Below, piece by piece: positions 1 through 12,456 of a stretch of DNA of 64,000 nt. This DNA is from Albula goreensis (lineage: Eukaryota; Chordata; Actinopteri; Albuliformes; Albulidae). A model generated the notes under the pieces. It searched no databases and was not told the origin of the DNA. It was given only the letters and a program-made list of their open reading frames with translations. Each line of letters opens with the position of its first letter. The first letter of the stretch is position 1. The position numbers and the translations under genes are program-made. The DNA is taken from assembly GCA_022829145.1 (NCBI GenBank), contig CM040745.1, positions 18,558,906-18,622,905 of the forward strand. Direction: 5' to 3'.

Positions 1-3000
1 GCATGCTAAGTGTGAGAATATATCGCTCTTATGGAATTTTCGACGTGGTTTCTATTTGCACAGGTCTTCACAGCCAATGGTTATATTTAGCTATCATGGC
101 ATATATAAATTGAATGCACCATGCAATAGTCTTGCTGCACCACCTGTTGAATGATTCACTGCATGTGGATTTAAAAGGAAATAAGATAACGCACCTCAAA
201 TGCTTATTCATTCTATACACATGGTGAGGAAACAGCACTGTGAACTAAAATGCAAGAATAGAGGACCAATTAGGCATAGTGTCATACTTCTGTGATCCAG
301 TGGAAATATTCAGAGAGACAGGATATGAGTATTATCCATGGTGAATCAGGTCAGAGCTTTAATTACTCTGACCTGGATCAGTTTGGAGCAAAAATGTGCC
401 AAAGAGATGCACTGGAAAATGAGCATGCCTGCAGTATTTGTGAATAATATTTAATGGCATGATTAATGTGAATGTCCTGAAGTATACTGAGGATAGGCTG
501 TGAAAAGTCTCAGGTGGCTACATGGCTGATGGCTTCTGGCAACAGTTGGGTGAGAATGTAATTATCTTAGGTAAAAACCTCCATTGGGTAGAGTTCTAAC
601 TTTTTCAAAAAAGCAGAATTTAATTACAGGAATGGTACCAATGTCACTTAGGCAGAAACATAGCATAAGAGTTTGAGGCATTATTTTGATATGTTTTGAC
701 TGATTCAGTGGCAAGGGTTGTTGCCAGTGTCAGTTTGATTTATGAAGCATGCCATGTAAACTCAATTCTAAATATGCTGCTCTCATGTCTTGCATGTCTC
801 ATCAAAAGTAAAAATGACATCACTCCTTACAATCAACTACATGAGCAAAGGTTATTGTCTGGATAGGGTCATTGGGTTTTTGATTTGCTTAATAATTGTG
901 TATTGTTGGGTCCATTGTGTCATATTTGCATGAGCAGCAGAAGTTGAACTGCTCTTGGACCACATATGGTTTCACCTCAAATCAACTGTAGGCTACAAAA
1001 TTGTTATTCTTTTAAATCACCTTTTTCTTGCCAAATTTTAAAGCATGTTGTGCCCAGGAGGAGTACATGAATATTACACAAGCACTTCTGTTTTTTACCA
1101 AAGCAGTTGTCTGACAAAAAAAAAAAAAAAAAAAAACAAAGCTAACCTTTTTAAAACAAATACAATCACAAATAAATGCTTTCCTACTTGGGGAATATTT
1201 GATAAGTGCCTACATGCCTGCAGTTTCCAATTAAAAGTGGAAATAAAAAAATAGAGAGACAAGGTGAATAGAGAAACAAATCAGGGAAAAGGGAAGAATG
1301 GGTGCTGCTGGTAGGTATGTATTATGTTAAGGCATGCAAATTGGCCCCATGCACTGGTATCAAACTGAGACTGTGCCCAGGTGTGCTGTAGGGTGATTCA
1401 AAGGTCAATTATGAGACAGAGTGACCCACCCTGTGACAGAGGATTGGTATGCTAAAAAATCATGAGCTTAATATCTAGCTACATAATAATGGCTATCATT
1501 CCGTATTGTTATCATAATGGTTGTCAATGCTGTTAGGCCAGGAACATACTTGCACTTTCTGTTCACACATTATGAATTTACAGATTTAAGATGCTGGTAC
1601 TATGCAACTCCCAATCGTAGGCATGAAATTCACTCATCGTTTATGCAAGACAAACAAGTAATAAAACATGATGGGTTTTGTTGATTGAGCACCATTACTG
1701 AGAAAGTAATGAAGTATCGCACTCAAGGGCCAAAACAGATGCTTAAGCAAATCTCTGCCTGAATTTGACCATCTTTTACTTGATATACCATTAGCCATTT
1801 ATTTCATATGATGCATATTAAAAAAATATATATATTTTAGGACAAAAAACTAAAATGTCCACCAAATGACTTTTTCCTGACAAAGCTGTTAGCCTAGCAT
1901 TTGTAATCACTATGAGGGTGGCCAAGTACTGCATGTTTGTAGGCATTCTGTTGTATTTATTGATTTTACAATAATTTCTGTTCAGCCTGGATCTCCAATG
2001 CCACTCAGAATAATGTTTTCAGTGGCATCACCTCTCTAATTCTATTTTACATCACACTGCTATGTTAAGCAAGACGTCATACCAAAACCATTGTTCCAAT
2101 CAAAATTTATGGAGGCATACACAATCATGAAAAATATATGATGATGTATGTTTCTTCAAATATTTAAAAAACCTAATATAATCTATAGAAAAATAAATGA
2201 AAATGTGACATTCTAATCTAAGTTTATGAAATCTGCAGTTAATATCACTGGAGCAGTTTGACAGGAAATCTCACAGAAATTCAAAACAAACTGACACATT
2301 TTTCCAAAATGTTCTGGGATGGGACCATTTTGGTAGTTTTTTGACTAAAAATGTGCAGGTGCAGTCTGAAAACATATTGACAACCCATTTTACTGCAGGC
2401 ACTGCACTTGTCAGGTAGTAGCATTTAAATATTTATGAAGTATTAGGAATGCCTACAAATAATCTCCAAGGATACTTGTCGCAATCTCCTGGGAATCAGA
2501 GGATGATTCTTTCACAGAATTATTTCTGGGCTGCAAGCCCAAGGTAAAATGCATGACATTTCAGAGGTAATTACAAAGGGATGATTTTCAAATTTATTTT
2601 CAATTCATTTTCATTTTAATGGGAAGGTTAAAGTGACCACATTGGAAAACATTGACTTTAGACTAAATAAAATACAAGAAGTTCTATGAGGGAAAACGCT
2701 ACCCTTCATGAACCCTTCATCTACAGAGTGGTATTTTAGTGTTGTATGTTATTTGTATTAATGTTTGTTATAGTCACCCATATTCTAAAATGCACCAAAG
2801 CAATGAGATGTGTCAGTATTTGTGCATAATGTTCAATGTATAGCCCATATCTGTAATGTCTGAGCACTCTATGCACAATAAAGGCCAAATTTAACCCTCT
2901 TCACATTATATTTTTAGTTTTTAATAGTTGTCTCTGGGCAAACACTAATATTAAATGCTTTGTGAACTCAAAGGCAATTCATATAAAGGACATTGTGAAC

Positions 3001-3190
3001 TTTGAAGTTCAGATTATGTTCTGTGGGTCTTCTGACTTCTTAAAAGTGATCTTCCCAAACTCTGTAGTAGGACCCCTGTTCTATACTCTTTTGAATATAG
3101 AATAGATGTTTACAGCATCTCATAACGTAATTTAATCTGTAAAATTTTAAAAGGAGTGATATAAAGTGCCTGAGAAAGAAGCAAGTCTGT
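1..3190. other. AT-rich non-coding stretch, no gene seen
   Basis: No open frame of credible length or composition and no recognisable repeat family was found, apart from a 21-bp poly-A tract at 1116-1136. A short frame covering that tract encodes a lysine run and looks accidental. Single-copy intron or intergenic DNA is the simplest reading. Confidence 0.6.
1116..1136 (+). repeat. Poly-A tract, 21 bp
   Basis: Twenty-one consecutive A residues. It could be the tail of an old retroposed copy, but nothing recognisable lies upstream and no target duplication was seen. A simple mononucleotide tract is the safe call. Confidence 0.9.
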
Positions 3191-3196
3191 AAACTT

Positions 3197-3390
3197 TCCA
3201 GTAGCCATGTAATAGCTGGATGGGAGACTCTCTGGAAAAACTAAATTGCTGTGGGAAGTTATGCTGGTGGGCCAGCAGGGGAGCCGACACCTCTCTGCAC
3301 CAAATAAGATCTCAAAATCTCAGTGCATCAACATTCATCGTTGTATTCCAGGTCAAACTGCGGTTGGTGTAGGTTCCCCTAAAGTCAAAA
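3197..3390 (+). mobile_element. 5S-rRNA-derived SINE relic (SINE3-like)
   Basis: The stretch with gtaatagctggatgggagac (about 3209-3228) matches the internal control region (box C) of 5S rRNA, whose canonical form is TTAGTACTTGGATGGGAGACC. It is followed by ctctggaaaaactaaattgctg and then by a cagcagggg segment near 3276. That order is typical of teleost 5S-derived SINEs. The head to about 3300 is the convincing part. The rest to about 3390 is more diverged and assigned by position only. It is a SINE copy and not a 5S gene, because the 5' half of 5S is missing and the 3' part is SINE-like. Confidence 0.65.
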
Positions 3391-3521
3391 GCATTCTTTT
3401 TTAAGGTATAAAAATCTCCTTTCCCCTTTTATTTCATTGTTAATGTCAAAGACATCTGTCCTCTGATAAGAGTGATATATACCTGCTAAACTGATGGAGC
3501 ACCACAGTGGCATGACTCTAA

Positions 3522-4419
3522 GGACCAGATTTACTAAAGGATTACGACTGCTTTTCGGGTGTAAAAGCAGCCGCTAAACTGCCTTGGTATTTATGTGTGA
3601 ATTACTAAACAGTTGCAATGGGTGAAATTGCTATTAAAATGGGATTTGCGGTGACTTTGTCACTTTGCGACTCTCCTTTTGATACATAGTAAAATCTGAT
3701 CATGCATATGTATACCTGGGGTGAAGGTGCTAAAACAGGGTGGAGATTTTGCAAATGAGGCCAATTTACTAAATCTTGCAATAACTGCAACTCCCGTCTT
3801 TGCTCGGGAATTTTTACGACTCCTGAAATCAGGCGGTAAATTCTGTGCCATCCAAAAGTTACCGTCTTTCAGTTAACCTAACTACAAATACTGATGTGAT
3901 ATTACACAGGTTACGCAGTCAGGTATAATCGCTCTACTGGAGGAATTTGAGCCACGCACCCAAAGAAAATGTTGTGTCAGCTGTGGTGATGCTGTTATCT
4001 GTTCACTACATGTCCTCGCCTCTGGGTCTTTTCGGTAGAGTTGCATGACTTACAGGTGAGTAATTTGTGTACTGTAATACAGAATTATGAAGCTGTGTCA
4101 TGCAAGCCGTTATATCTATTACCTGATCTGTAAATTTAAGTTTTATTTTTCTTGTAGTTCCCTCTTAACTTGTGCCTGGTTGCTCCTTATCCATCTCAGA
4201 GTGCCTTGTTATCTAGGTGTGTAAGCATGCCATAAATGGCCTTTTTATGGGCATCTCCTTCCGCAAAAATTGTAACATGACAGCATTTAATTTTTTGCGT
4301 AATTAGAACTAGTCTTGGTATATTGGTCATTAATTATTTTGGTGTTTTTGTGATGGCAAAAGTGTCGCTGTATAGGAAATATTTTTGTGCAGCAACTATT
4401 CCTTAGTAAAACTTAGCCC
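3522..4419. mobile_element. Harbinger/PIF-type non-autonomous DNA transposon
   Basis: The element starts ggaccagatttactaaagg and ends ccttagtaaaacttagccc, so its ends form imperfect terminal inverted repeats (shared core TTTACTAA followed by GGA). Both ends are flanked by the trinucleotide TAA (3519-3521 and 4420-4422). TAA/TTA is the target duplication of PIF/Harbinger elements. The length is 898 bp and no transposase frame survives, so it is non-autonomous. The terminal motif recurs inside in direct orientation at about 3599-3619 and 3759-3788, suggesting internal duplication or nested insertion. An intron-like segment lies at 4056-4157. Superfamily is inferred from ends and target site only. 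Confidence 0.68.
4056..4157 (+). pseudogene. Possible fossil intron inside the Harbinger-like element
   Basis: A strong donor (cttacag|gtgagtaat, junction 4055/4056) and an acceptor with a pyrimidine stretch (tttttcttgtag|ttccc, junction 4157/4158) are spaced 102 bp apart, a normal size for a compact fish intron. Autonomous Harbinger elements carry spliced genes, a transposase and a Myb-like protein, so this may be a remnant of one of them. The flanking exon sequence was not recognised and contains stops, so the reading is tentative. Confidence 0.3.
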
Positions 4420-4422
4420 TAA

Positions 4423-6267
4423 GTGTGATACATAATTCACACCATGGATATAACAAAGTCACCAGTGCTGATAGCTGTCTGGCCTTTATTCAAACATGTA
4501 ATCCCTCACATACAAATCAATAATGAAACAAATCAATAAAGGAGCATGAAAGTGCACCCATCCAAATGAACAATGAGTGCATTTGAACATCTTTCATCCC
4601 AATGTAAAGTGTTTGCTGCTTCTAGTTTTTGGAATGAATTTAAAAGGTTGTAATCCCTAGCAATTAGCAGAATTCTGATAATAAGCTTTCTGAAATGTTG
4701 AGATATTCACATACATTGATTTTTGCCGCTGACATCTAAATGTTTTTTTTTTATGTGTATCAGTTTAAATCTTAGAATCCCTAATGCAATAGCTACTCTT
4801 TGGGTTTGAGGGATTATTAAATCAATATTCGTCCTTGGATTTCATTTCTGAGTTGATGAACTCATTGGAGTGGCTGCATGAATTAGTCTTAGTTGTTGAC
4901 CTCCAAAGTCCCCCTAAAAGTAATTAAGCCAACAAATTAGCCTCAACTCTGAGGGGAGAAAATCAAGGCAGGCAGACAAAACACGCATCACTCTAGTCAA
5001 TGCTTTGTATTTTCATATGCATCTTTATAAAATCTAATTTCATTTTTCATTCCTGTGATTTTCTTTAAAGAGGGTATTGGTGGACATTAAAGTGAACCAG
5101 TCCTGTGTTGTTAATATCAGCCTGTCATTATGGTGGTTCCAAGATGTCTGACTTTGATATAAATATCAGCCCAGTGCATCATCACACTGTTTGGAAGTGT
5201 GTTCATACAATAGCTTAAAACAATTGGTATATGCTAATGTTATGGGCAATGTGGTACAACCCTTCTGGAAGGTACTCTGAATGCGTACTGGTAGCTGGAA
5301 GGTACTGGTGCAGGTGAGTCCGAAATGCTTTGCAGGGTGACAATACCTTTATACTTTTTTTTTTTTATTAAAACAAGGGACATATTCAATCTGACTTGGA
5401 TGCAGGGTGCATTAAACAGTATTCAGAGTTTCATCCCTTAGCCCATTAATCACCTAGGAAATGTCCCATTTTTCAAAGTGAAAATGCATAACTAACTGCA
5501 TGGACATTTTCCCCATAAAGAGAAAAGAGCCAAAAGTTTTATATGCCTTTTGAAAACTACTGGACCATGAAAACTGCTTATAATTGGAAGCAGAGGACAG
5601 ATGAATTTGAAAATTAGACATCGAAATAATTTTGACATTGTCAGCTTCCTCAGGTTTAGAGGGACAGTCAGACACTAGTCATGCATTCTTATTGTGGTTA
5701 ATAAGGTTTATCTGTGAAGGTGTTTTGCATTTTTCTTTGGGGCCGAAAATATTAAAATTGCTCAATTAAACTGTGCTAATTTGTTTTCATATGCTTCAGT
5801 TATCAGTGCAGATGCTGGATGTAGAAATCATGACTACTCAAATTATGATTGAGCTACAGCTCCCATCCTTCATTACAACTGGTAGGGTATACAGTTGTAC
5901 TTAAATTTTGTACTTGCTGAATACCTAATACCTTTAATAAAAGGATTTAATGATAGGGAACAACCCCCATGCTTTTTACATTTTTTGTTCATTACATTGA
6001 GTCTCAGTGGATGTGATTGCCTTTTAAGTAACTCAATATAGTTTTTGTTAATTTAAGAGAACACAAAGGGGCTCACAATCCCGCTAAGATATTTTTGTAC
6101 TTGACTTGTAATGTATAGCATTACTCCTAACAACAGCAATGGATAAGATGCTTTGTAAACATTTAACTTGCTTTCAAGTCAAAGAAATTGGTACATGGGA
6201 TGAAGAACAGATAAAGAAAGAGGTAAACTTTTCCCACTCAATTTTGTGTGTATGGAGTATAGTGTGA
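4423..6267. other. Non-coding stretch, nothing recognised
   Basis: AT-rich DNA without a credible coding frame or recognised repeat. Two partial copies of tggaaggtact near 5267-5310 look like a local duplication. A T-run lies near 5357. Confidence 0.55.
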
Positions 6268-6445
6268 CTCTCAGTCAAAACTCTCTCCCTTCCTCCCTGT
6301 TTTTCAAATCTTCTCTCCCACTCCCTCATCTAACACTGCTCCCCATTCAGTCTCTTACCTGAAACTTCCTCACTCCCACTCCCTCACCCAGCTCTCCACC
6401 ACAACTTTTCCATTACCTAAGACTCCCTCACTTCCAGCCTGGTGA
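6268..6445 (+). repeat. Imperfect polypyrimidine tract (CTCCCTCA-like)
   Basis: The plus strand is strongly C/T-biased, with repeated variants of actccctca and cctcactcccactccctcac. It is a degenerate low-complexity tract and not a clean microsatellite. The strand bias could permit triplex DNA, which is inference. Confidence 0.6.
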
Positions 6446-8085
6446 ATCCCATGTTCATGTTATCACCTCAATGAGAACCATACCGTGGACATACAAGCTG
6501 GACAGTTAAGATGTACTTCATAATAATGGGAATCTACAATTGCCCCATTGCCTTCATGTGTCTCAGAAGCAGTGAATCATGCTTTAATACTTGCTGCCAC
6601 CCAAGAATGCTTCCAGTGACAGGCAGGCTATGTGTGATGGCTGTATAATTGCCTAATGTCTGAAAGTGTGAGGAAACAGGAGATTACCACTAATTGGTTT
6701 GCTAAGACATGTTCCTCTGGGATAGTCACATACACAATGATTTATTGGTGGCAGTTTATGTGAATATTTCCCATCTTTTATAGATACAGTTACAATAACA
6801 TTTAGACAGAGTCATTACTACTTTTACAAACACAGCCTTTATAAAAATAAATACATTTTTTAAAAGTCACGTGTGAGAAAAAATGATAATCTTTAGATGG
6901 TATCTAAGAATAAACTGACTTTTTCTGTTGCTGTGATTCACTTGAAATCAGCTCAGAGCAGTTCAAGTTGATATCCCAAACTCAAAATGAATTTGTCATA
7001 TTGACTGGCCATTGGGTGTAGGTTACTTGCCTGGTGATCTTCAACAACTCTTTCAGTGGCTTGGGGGTGGATGTTATCCTGTGTTGTGCTGGGCCAACAT
7101 GCAGCCTCAGCTGAGACCTTCAGCTGCCTCAGCCAAACATAACTTCCTCCTCAACCATGAGCAGTTCCCCCTCTGGATACTTTACTCCAGCCCATCACTG
7201 AGGTCATCTCTCCCTGGTCTGCATAACTGTTATCCATTACAAATGTCAATCCACAACCCATCCACTGAGGGAATATGTAAAGGAAGTGTTACTATAAAAT
7301 GAACAAAAGTGTCAAGAGCCTTAGTTGATAATTAGATTTTTAAAAGTCCAGAGCAGGTTAAGGAATTCTTATGCATTTATAGCAATAGCCAAACATATCT
7401 CTCTCATTAAGATGAGGAATAATTTACATTTTTTCTTGTAATGAAAAAAATAAAACCAATACCTGATGGATACCTATAATGAACTCAATAGGTGTCTTAC
7501 AGATAGATAAATGAATAAACTTAACATCCACAGGTATGGAGATGTATGTGTCTTCTCCCCCAGTACAACAATAGAGTTTAGCACTACTGAATTTCCATAG
7601 GTGCATGTACAGCCCAAAATTTATATAATGATGAATCAAAATCAAATGTGTTTTTAAAATCATGAAATGTACTCGATCAAAGACCTCTCCAATGCACTGA
7701 ATGTGCTGCCTTAAGTGAGATGGAGACTTAGCAATGCCAGAGAGGTGTTGTGGTTTGTACAAACAAATCAGTATGAGTTGTCCTCCCTTGAGGTTCAGGC
7801 ACATGAACACAGAGGAGAATGAACTCCCATTAAACTGTACGAGCAAATCTGGACATGCCAGCATGCCCTGGACAGAAATGTTTTTGTTTATTTTACATTT
7901 GTTGTACTTTTCATTTCAAGTTCATATGTTGTTCATTTAAAAGTATGGGTGTATAAGGTATGAAATTATGTATGAAGTACAACAACTTTGTATTTCCATT
8001 TTAATGAACAGAGTTATACAGTCAGCCTTCTCGATGGACGGCTGTCTGATCACTTAAAAAGCGTTATGTAGTAAAACATATTGCA
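6446..8085. other. Non-coding stretch with only chance open frames
   Basis: The longest frame here is 146 codons on the minus strand (7424-7864). It shows no recognisable domain and its composition fits chance. No splice-bounded exon or repeat family was recognised. Confidence 0.5.
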
Positions 8086-8090
8086 GGTCT

Positions 8091-8137
8091 ACTGTATGTG
8101 TGTGTGTTTATATACTATAAACACACACACATACAGT
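8091..8137. repeat. Perfect 22-bp hairpin with 3-nt loop
   Basis: The left arm 8091-8112 (actgtatgtgtgtgtgttta plus ta) is exactly complementary to the right arm 8116-8137, with only tac between them. The arms contain alternating TG/CA. It could extrude as a cruciform. No mature-microRNA-like sequence was recognised, and the low-complexity stem argues against a microRNA gene. Confidence 0.9.
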
Positions 8138-8139
8138 AA

Positions 8140-9000
8140 TGGTAATGATTTCATCATTTTAAAATGATTTTTTTGTCGACAGGGTTTAGCAATTCTTTGT
8201 TCACACTAATCTTTGGCTGGCAGTGAGACTGGCTTGCAACATTGACTGGAGGGGAGGATTGTTGGCTCACAGAATGTAAAATTTTTTGACATTCTCTTCA
8301 GACCATAAATGCTTTAAGTGTAATATGCAGATATGTCTTTTTTTATCTCTAAGGAAATAGTCCAGCAATGTATCATATTTTAACTTGCAAGTCAAAGATG
8401 CCACTACGCATACTTTGACATCTATATGATAATTGTTATAATGGCACCAAAATAGACTAACAAAAAGATTTGCATCACACAATGTCTAGGACCTGTTCAA
8501 CATTTCCTTCACATACACATATTTCCAAGTGTCAGTTTTTTCCTCACAAGGAAGTCTGGCAAGTTCGTTTTTGTGATGGCCAGGCTTACAAAACTAAATA
8601 AACTATTGATACTGATTGTGAGGAAAAGGCAAACGCCTGGCCAAAATTAAGAACAAATTTTGACTGAATCTATGCCATATAAAACATTTTGGCCAACCTT
8701 TGGACTCAGTAGAAAGGTTTTCCTACACCATTTTATGCTTTATGCTTTACAATCTAAAATCTATATTTGCTAGAAAAGAATTCAATAGCTCACAATCTTT
8801 TTGCTACACATTTTCAAATTGAATTTATCCATCTGGTGATGATGAGATTTTGTAGGCTTAGCAAGATACCAATTTGCTATGCACAAAACTTCAAAACTAT
8901 CAGCATATTAAAGCTGTCCCTAAAAAACAAAATACCTATCCCTGCTAAAATAAAAAAATAAATAAAATGCAGTAAAAACCTACACTGAACTCTGCAAACT
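8140..9000. other. Non-coding stretch, nothing recognised
   Basis: AT-rich DNA with short chance frames only. Confidence 0.5.
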
Positions 9001-9004
9001 GTCA

Positions 9005-9420
9005 AGGGCTGGGAGGAGAACAAAAGGAAAGTAACGGAGACAGATATGATCACGCTGGGCTCTCTCCCATTCAGCATAAAAAGGCTTTGTGGAGCACCTC
9101 TCCTATGAAGAGCAGGCTCCTTCGCCTGAACAAAACCTCTGCTCTGAGAGGCAGTGGCTGTGTACAGACAGTGCACGCTTGGATCAATACTGACGGCCGG
9201 TGGGACATTGTTCCCCTAAATCCTCATGCTTGAGGGAATCGGTCATGCACAGCTGTGCAATTGAGATGGGAGAGACTGAAACAATGGCCATTTTGGAGCA
9301 GTGCTCGGGTCTTTTGCTGAAAATAAATCTTGAAAATGTGTTTTGGGTCCTGCTGTGGCTCGTTGGTGGGATGTAGTGATAGGGCTCACAGGCAGCTGCA
9401 GGATGTGACTGTGGCTGCCA
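9005..9420. promoter_or_regulatory. Candidate conserved non-coding element
   Basis: This block is less AT-rich and non-repetitive, unlike its flanks. It contains an E-box-like CAGCTG and motifs such as cagctgtgcaattgagatgg near 9251. No frame is convincingly coding. The call rests on local complexity only, and cross-species alignment would be needed to raise it. Confidence 0.25.
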
Positions 9421-10400
9421 TCTGATACAGAGGGGATTGTGGAAAAAAGGGACTACAAATTAGGTAACAGTCCCTTTTCTTTCTTAAGCAAATACATGTC
9501 TGAATTAAATTAATATTTTTCCTTAACTTGAATTCATGGTTGAATGTAATTGTTAGTTATTTTTTCCTTTTCAAATAGTTTGGTGAATTCAACAATCAAC
9601 AACATTAAATTGTGCATTTGTATCAGATTTGTAATTTGTGTGTATTAATTTTATATTTGTGAAGAAAACATTTGTCAATTGCATTTTTTTGTAATCCAGC
9701 AAAGGGTGCTGATTGGATAAAGGCCAGTGCATGTAGAGCTAATCACTGTAACAATTTATTAACACAGGATTAACTGTCATTATTGAGGTATATGACAATT
9801 AGCAATGTGTGACAAGCAAGTCATTTTTTCCATTGCCAGCACAGGATACTGGCACTGTAAAAATCTACTAGTTGTAATTAAATGTTGCACTATGAGAAAA
9901 TGTGGGGAAACCTCTAGGTTATATGTTTAAAAAAATGTTGTATTTCAGTGACATGGTTTTATTTAGATAGAACTGTTGGAGCTTTTTTCTCTTTATATAA
10001 CTGAAAGATTTTTCATTTTGAGATTGTCAGGAATATAGAATTTGTTCGTACAATCCCCTTAAAGCAGAGTGCCTCGTACTTCAAGCTGACAACTCCCTTA
10101 GTACAGTCCGCTAGATTTTTCTGGTCCATGTGATTAGAAACTACAACATTAGAAACTATAACAGAGGATATTGGCCAACTCAGTAAGCAGAGAAAAACAA
10201 AAGTTTGTTCGTGTTGTATAATGAGCATGTTATTCATTATTATCCCTAAATAAAAACTTCCTGCAACTGTACACATTGTGCTGCACACACATTAAAAGGT
10301 TCTGTAAATTCACAGTGGGAGAGTGAAGGATAGAGAAAGTGAGGGTGAGAAAGAAAGAATGAATTTCGTTTTTTGATCAGCTGTGTCTAAGAGGTAGAGC
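9421..10400. other. Non-coding stretch, nothing recognised
   Basis: AT-rich DNA with no recognised repeat or exon. Confidence 0.5.
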
Positions 10401-10409
10401 TTTATTTAG

Positions 10410-10830
10410 AAAAGCCTCCATGCCAAGCTCTCCCGGGCAGCCTGGCCACTCCTCTGAGCTGGGCCCAGGCTGCACTGTGTCAATGGCCACATCAGCTTCC
10501 CCAGGGCTGGCTGCTGCTCACTGCTCCCCTCTCACCATATGCTGCAACCTCACACTGGCGCACAGCCTGACCTCCAGGTCCACTCCTCCACCAGCCATCT
10601 GGCCCCCTGACTTCGCCCCCGTTTGGTGGTGCTCCAAATGGTAAAGTGTCCCAACACCTGCTCATGTCCTGTCTCTGGCAGCCTTTCAGCCAGCCTTGGC
10701 CTTGGCCAGCCTTCAGCCAGGCAGTGCCATTTAAAACACCTGTCCCCAAATCTGTCTTTTCTAATGGCTGTTTGTGTGTTCCTTTGATGCTTCTTATGAC
10801 TGCCACCGCATGGCAGTCACAGAGGATACC
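10410..10830. other. GC-rich block of unknown role
   Basis: The block is clearly GC-richer than its surroundings (for example ctcccgggcagcctggccac near 10430) but has few CpGs and is open on both strands for 64-104 codons. The predicted peptides are rich in Pro, Ser and Gly, and none resembles a known domain. It contains direct variants of cagccttggccttggccagc. It may be a regulatory element or an old GC-rich repeat, and coding use is not supported. Confidence 0.35.
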
Positions 10831-10840
10831 TTGGAACTAA

Positions 10841-12240
10841 AACACAGATCAGTCAATGACCACAGGTAGTGATACTGAGGAAAGCAATGGCCCCCAAAAA
10901 CACCAACCAAAACCATCATTTACCCCTCCCCCTCTACCCCCCTCTGAATGCTTTTCTTCCATGAAAGGAGCAGTCCCCTGTCCCACCTGCCTGCAATTGA
11001 GATGGAAATTCTGCTAGGAAAAATGTAAGGATGCCTAGAGGCTGCTGCAGCCTGCTGTGTCTGCAAGTGTGGTTCCATATAATCCCCTCTAATACAACAC
11101 AAAGAAGGACAAATCCTGTACACAGCACTGTGCTCCAGCAAATGCATACTGGTTTATGTGTGTTGGTCAGATGGGTCAACTTATCAAAAGGAAAAAAATG
11201 CAAGTCATTCTATAATAATGGCCACATTTGCAGAATGTAGGGCTTTGTCAATGCTGCATGCTTTATTGAAAAAAAAACAGTAAAAAGATTAATTTACACA
11301 CTGATTACATTTTCTCAGCAGGTGTGTTGAATAAGCAGTTAACTTTGTTTTTACTGTCATTTCATTGTGTGAACAAGTTTGATCATGATTGATTGAAGTT
11401 CAATAGCTTAAAACCCATAAATATTGTATGACCATTAATATGCAATACATTTTATTCTTAACAGATTTTTCAATATCAAACCTATTGATGATTGGTTCAT
11501 TTATTTTGTATATAATATATGTTTTAATGTCATTAGAATTTATTTAAATTCATTTAGGAGGACTAACAGATCCCAGAAGCTGTGTAGCTATGGCTATTGT
11601 GGAGACTAAACCCAGAGGGGAAAAAAAACATTATGCAAAGCAAAGCAAGAGGTTGGATTGACAGCACAATATCTGATATCTCCTCTTCTTACACAGTCTA
11701 TAAAGGAGCACAGAGAAATAATTATCCTCTGGGACAGCTTACAGTATTTAAATCACTGACAATTAGAGTCGGGCTAGATCGCATAAATAGCCATGTCTTA
11801 CTTAAACAAGAGACCCTGTCGGTGTAAATTGAGTTTTTATGAAATGGTTTTTGTTTGCAGCAATGTTTGGGGTCATTGTGTGCTCTCATTATGTTGACTG
11901 AAAAAGAACCCAGATGTGAAGAAGACTTTTTGACTGATAAAATGTTAAATGTTAAATGTAAAGAATAGGCTGAATGTGACACGTTCTCAGTGGCACTGGG
12001 TAAATTTGTTTGCTGAGTGACAGAGATTACTTTTCAAACAAATGTGTATTTGAACAGTATTTGTTTTATTGCTGTTTCAGATGAAGCCCATTTATTTAAG
12101 CTGTGGTATTTCGTAAATGAACTGTGTAATGTTAAGAGCAAAGGAAATACATTTGCGGTATTAGTATATTTGAACACAATATATTTTATACTATATAACA
12201 TAATAACATGAGATTCATGTATATGACCTCCTTTTATTGT
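10841..12240. other. Non-coding stretch, nothing recognised
   Basis: AT-rich DNA with short chance frames and no recognised mobile element. Confidence 0.5.
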
Positions 12241-12244
12241 GCTC

Positions 12245-12361
12245 AAATGTTTCTTTTTCACAATCAAAGTCAAAACATACATACACCTCCCCTGGACTTT
12301 CTGGAGAAAAAAACTATATATATATATGTGTGTGTGTGTATATGTGTGTGTGTGTTTATAA

Positions 12362-12456
<95 letters not shown>

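Noticed and set aside
3197..3300. 5S rRNA gene
   Set aside because: Only the box C region is present and it continues into SINE body sequence.
7424..7864. 146-codon minus-strand frame as a gene
   Set aside because: No recognisable domain, chance-like composition, no splice borders or poly-A context.
8091..8137. microRNA precursor
   Set aside because: A 3-nt loop, a perfect stem and low-complexity TG/CA arms are unlike animal microRNA hairpins.
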